Assembly: GCF_014174275.1 (NCBI RefSeq)
Contig: NZ_JABEQK010000006.1
Location: 1 to 64,000 of the forward strand
From: Gluconacetobacter takamatsuzukensis
GTDB taxonomy: Bacteria; Pseudomonadota; Alphaproteobacteria; Acetobacterales; Acetobacteraceae
DNA length: 64,000 bases
Reading direction: 5' to 3'
Shown here: positions 62,821 through 64,000 of the stretch, one piece after another
Layout of the letters: every line of letters starts with the position of its first letter
Numbering within the stretch: position 1 is the stretch's first letter
Notes under the pieces: generated by a model
What the model was told of the DNA's origin: nothing
Seen by the model: the letters and a program-made list of their open reading frames with translations, nothing else
Databases searched by the model: none
Translations under genes and position numbers: made by a program

Positions 62821-64000
62821 ATGAAACCGATGAACATCGAAATCGATATCAGCGCGCTCGGCGCCGACGGCGACGGCATGGCCCGCATGCCGGACGGCGA
62901 ACCGCTGTTCGTCCCCGGCGCCCTGCCGGGCGAGCGTGTGCAGGCCGACCGGATCGACGCCCGCTCGGCCCACCTGCTGTCGGTCCTGCGCCCCAGCCCG
63001 GATCGGGTGGACCCGCCCTGCACCCTGTTCGGACAATGCGGCGGCTGCGCCATCCAGCATTTGTCCCTCCCCGCCGCGCTGGACTGGAAGGCCGAAACGG
63101 TCGTCCACGCCCTGGCGCGCGCCGGCTTTGCCGATCCCCGCGTCACCGCACGGTTCCAGAGTCCGCCCGCCTCCCGGCGCCGCGTCGACCTGGCCATCCG
63201 CCGCCGGCCCGACGGCGTGGCGATCGGCCTGCATGCAAGACGTGGCGACGTCGTCGACCTGACGACCTGCCCGGTCCTCGCCCCTGCCCTGTTCGCCCTG
63301 CTGCCCGCCCTGCGCGACGTCGCCCGCTCGCTGGGCGCGCTGCGGCAGAACGGCGACGTGCTGATCAACCTGCTCGATTCGGGGCCGGACCTGCTGCTGG
63401 CGACCGACGGCCCGCTGGAGCCGAGCGACCGCGCCAAGCTGGCGGAATTCGCGCGCCACCAGCACATCCCCCGCATCGCCTGGCGCCAGGCCGGCACGAC
63501 CGACATACCGGAGACCGCCGCCCAGTCCGGCCCGGTGCATCATGCGTTCTCGGGCGTCACCGTCGCCCCGCCCCCCGGCGCCTTCCTCCAGCCCAGCAGC
63601 GAGGGCGAGGCCGCGATCATCGCGGCGGTCCTGGCGGGATTGCCGCGCAAGCTGGGCCGCCGCGACGCGATCGTCGAACTCTATGCAGGCTGCGGCACCC
63701 TGTCCTTCGCGCTGGCCGAAAAAGCCCGGGTCCTGGCCTTCGAAGGCCACCCCGACGCCGTCGCCGCCCTGCGCCGCGCCACCAGCGGCACCCGAGTCGT
63801 GGCCGAGCAGCGCGACCTGAACCGCCAGCCGATCATGGCCCGCCAGATCGCCGAGGCCGCGGCCGTCGTCCTCGACCCGCCCTATATGGGCGCCGGCGCC
63901 CAGATGGCGCAGATCGTCGACGGCAAGCCGGCCCGGGTCATCTATGTCAGCTGCAACCCGCAGGCGCTGACCCGCGACGCCGCCGGGCTGAAGGCGGCCG
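62821..64000 (+). CDS. TrmA/RumA-type 5-methyluridine RNA methyltransferase, 5' part
   Basis: The gene runs off the window after 393 codons. The protein has a short TRAM-like start (IDISALGADGDGMARMPDGEPLFVPGALPGERV), then cysteines 67, 73 and 76 in CTLFGQCGGC and Cys150 in TTCPVL, which fit the [4Fe-4S] cluster of RumA/RlmD. The methyltransferase domain shows VELYAGCGTLSFAL, DPPYMG and catalytic cysteine YVSCNPQALTRD. It probably methylates a uridine in 23S rRNA or tRNA, but the exact position is not clear. Confidence 0.85.
   Translation, partial: MKPMNIEIDISALGADGDGMARMPDGEPLFVPGALPGERVQADRIDARSAHLLSVLRPSPDRVDPPCTLFGQCGGCAIQHLSLPAALDWKAETVVHALARAGFADPRVTARFQSPPASRRRVDLAIRRRPDGVAIGLHARRGDVVDLTTCPVLAPALFALLPALRDVARSLGALRQNGDVLINLLDSGPDLLLATDGPLEPSDRAKLAEFARHQHIPRIAWRQAGTTDIPETAAQSGPVHHAFSGVTVAPPPGAFLQPSSEGEAAIIAAVLAGLPRKLGRRDAIVELYAGCGTLSFALAEKARVLAFEGHPDAVAALRRATSGTRVVAEQRDLNRQPIMARQIAEAAAVVLDPPYMGAGAQMAQIVDGKPARVIYVSCNPQALTRDAAGLKAA

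Overview
This 64 kb window looks like chromosomal DNA of an acetic acid bacterium (Alphaproteobacteria, Acetobacteraceae; the Gluconacetobacter/Komagataeibacter group is my best guess). Reasons: high GC, a periplasmic FAD/3Fe-4S/cytochrome c gluconate 2-dehydrogenase-type cluster, an alphaproteobacterial order of housekeeping genes (tig-clpP-clpX-lon-hup-tRNA-nuo-birA-rnj-proS-lol-dnaE) and short alpha-type ProS. The species call is inference from gene content only.

Layout. 1-2547 is the 3' end of a giant repeat adhesin-like gene. 2687-4956 holds an ELM1-family gene and a DEAD-box helicase, divergently transcribed. 5120-9950 is an AT-richer accessory island with a sugar aminotransferase, a GT2 glycosyltransferase, a SAM methyltransferase, an IS630 transposase relic and a hexapeptide acyltransferase. 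It is followed at about 10020-10510 by a decayed partial copy of the ELM1-helicase segment, so the island sits between an intact and a degenerate copy of the same chromosomal stretch. 10537-15710 carries an aspartoacylase-family gene and the three-gene gluconate dehydrogenase-type operon. 15799-20825 has glyA, an amino-acid permease, hemB and the arginyl/leucyl-tRNA-protein transferase gene. 20853-35908, all on the minus strand, runs (in transcription order) birA, rnj, proS, lolC/E, lolD, dnaE, rpsB, tsf, recO, parC. 35905-48970 is the minus-strand complex I operon nuoABCDEFGHIJKL-N. 49259-58288 holds tRNA-Asp, tRNA-Val, hup, lon, clpX, clpP, tig, tRNA-Leu and nnr. 58440-64000 has a CopD-like membrane protein, a GH15 glucoamylase/trehalase-type enzyme, a second DEAD-box helicase and a truncated TrmA/RumA-type RNA methyltransferase.

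Most notable: (1) the nuo operon has every subunit gene except nuoM: nuoL ends 23 bp before nuoN begins. (2) The glycan island is bounded by an intact and a degraded duplicate of ELM1-helicase DNA, and the two copies share a hairpin downstream of the helicase stop with two compensatory base-pair changes. (3) The dnaE-rpsB gap has a GNRA-tetraloop hairpin followed by an H-type pseudoknot that could be an S2 leader. (4) Several perfect inverted repeats lie in intergenic gaps.
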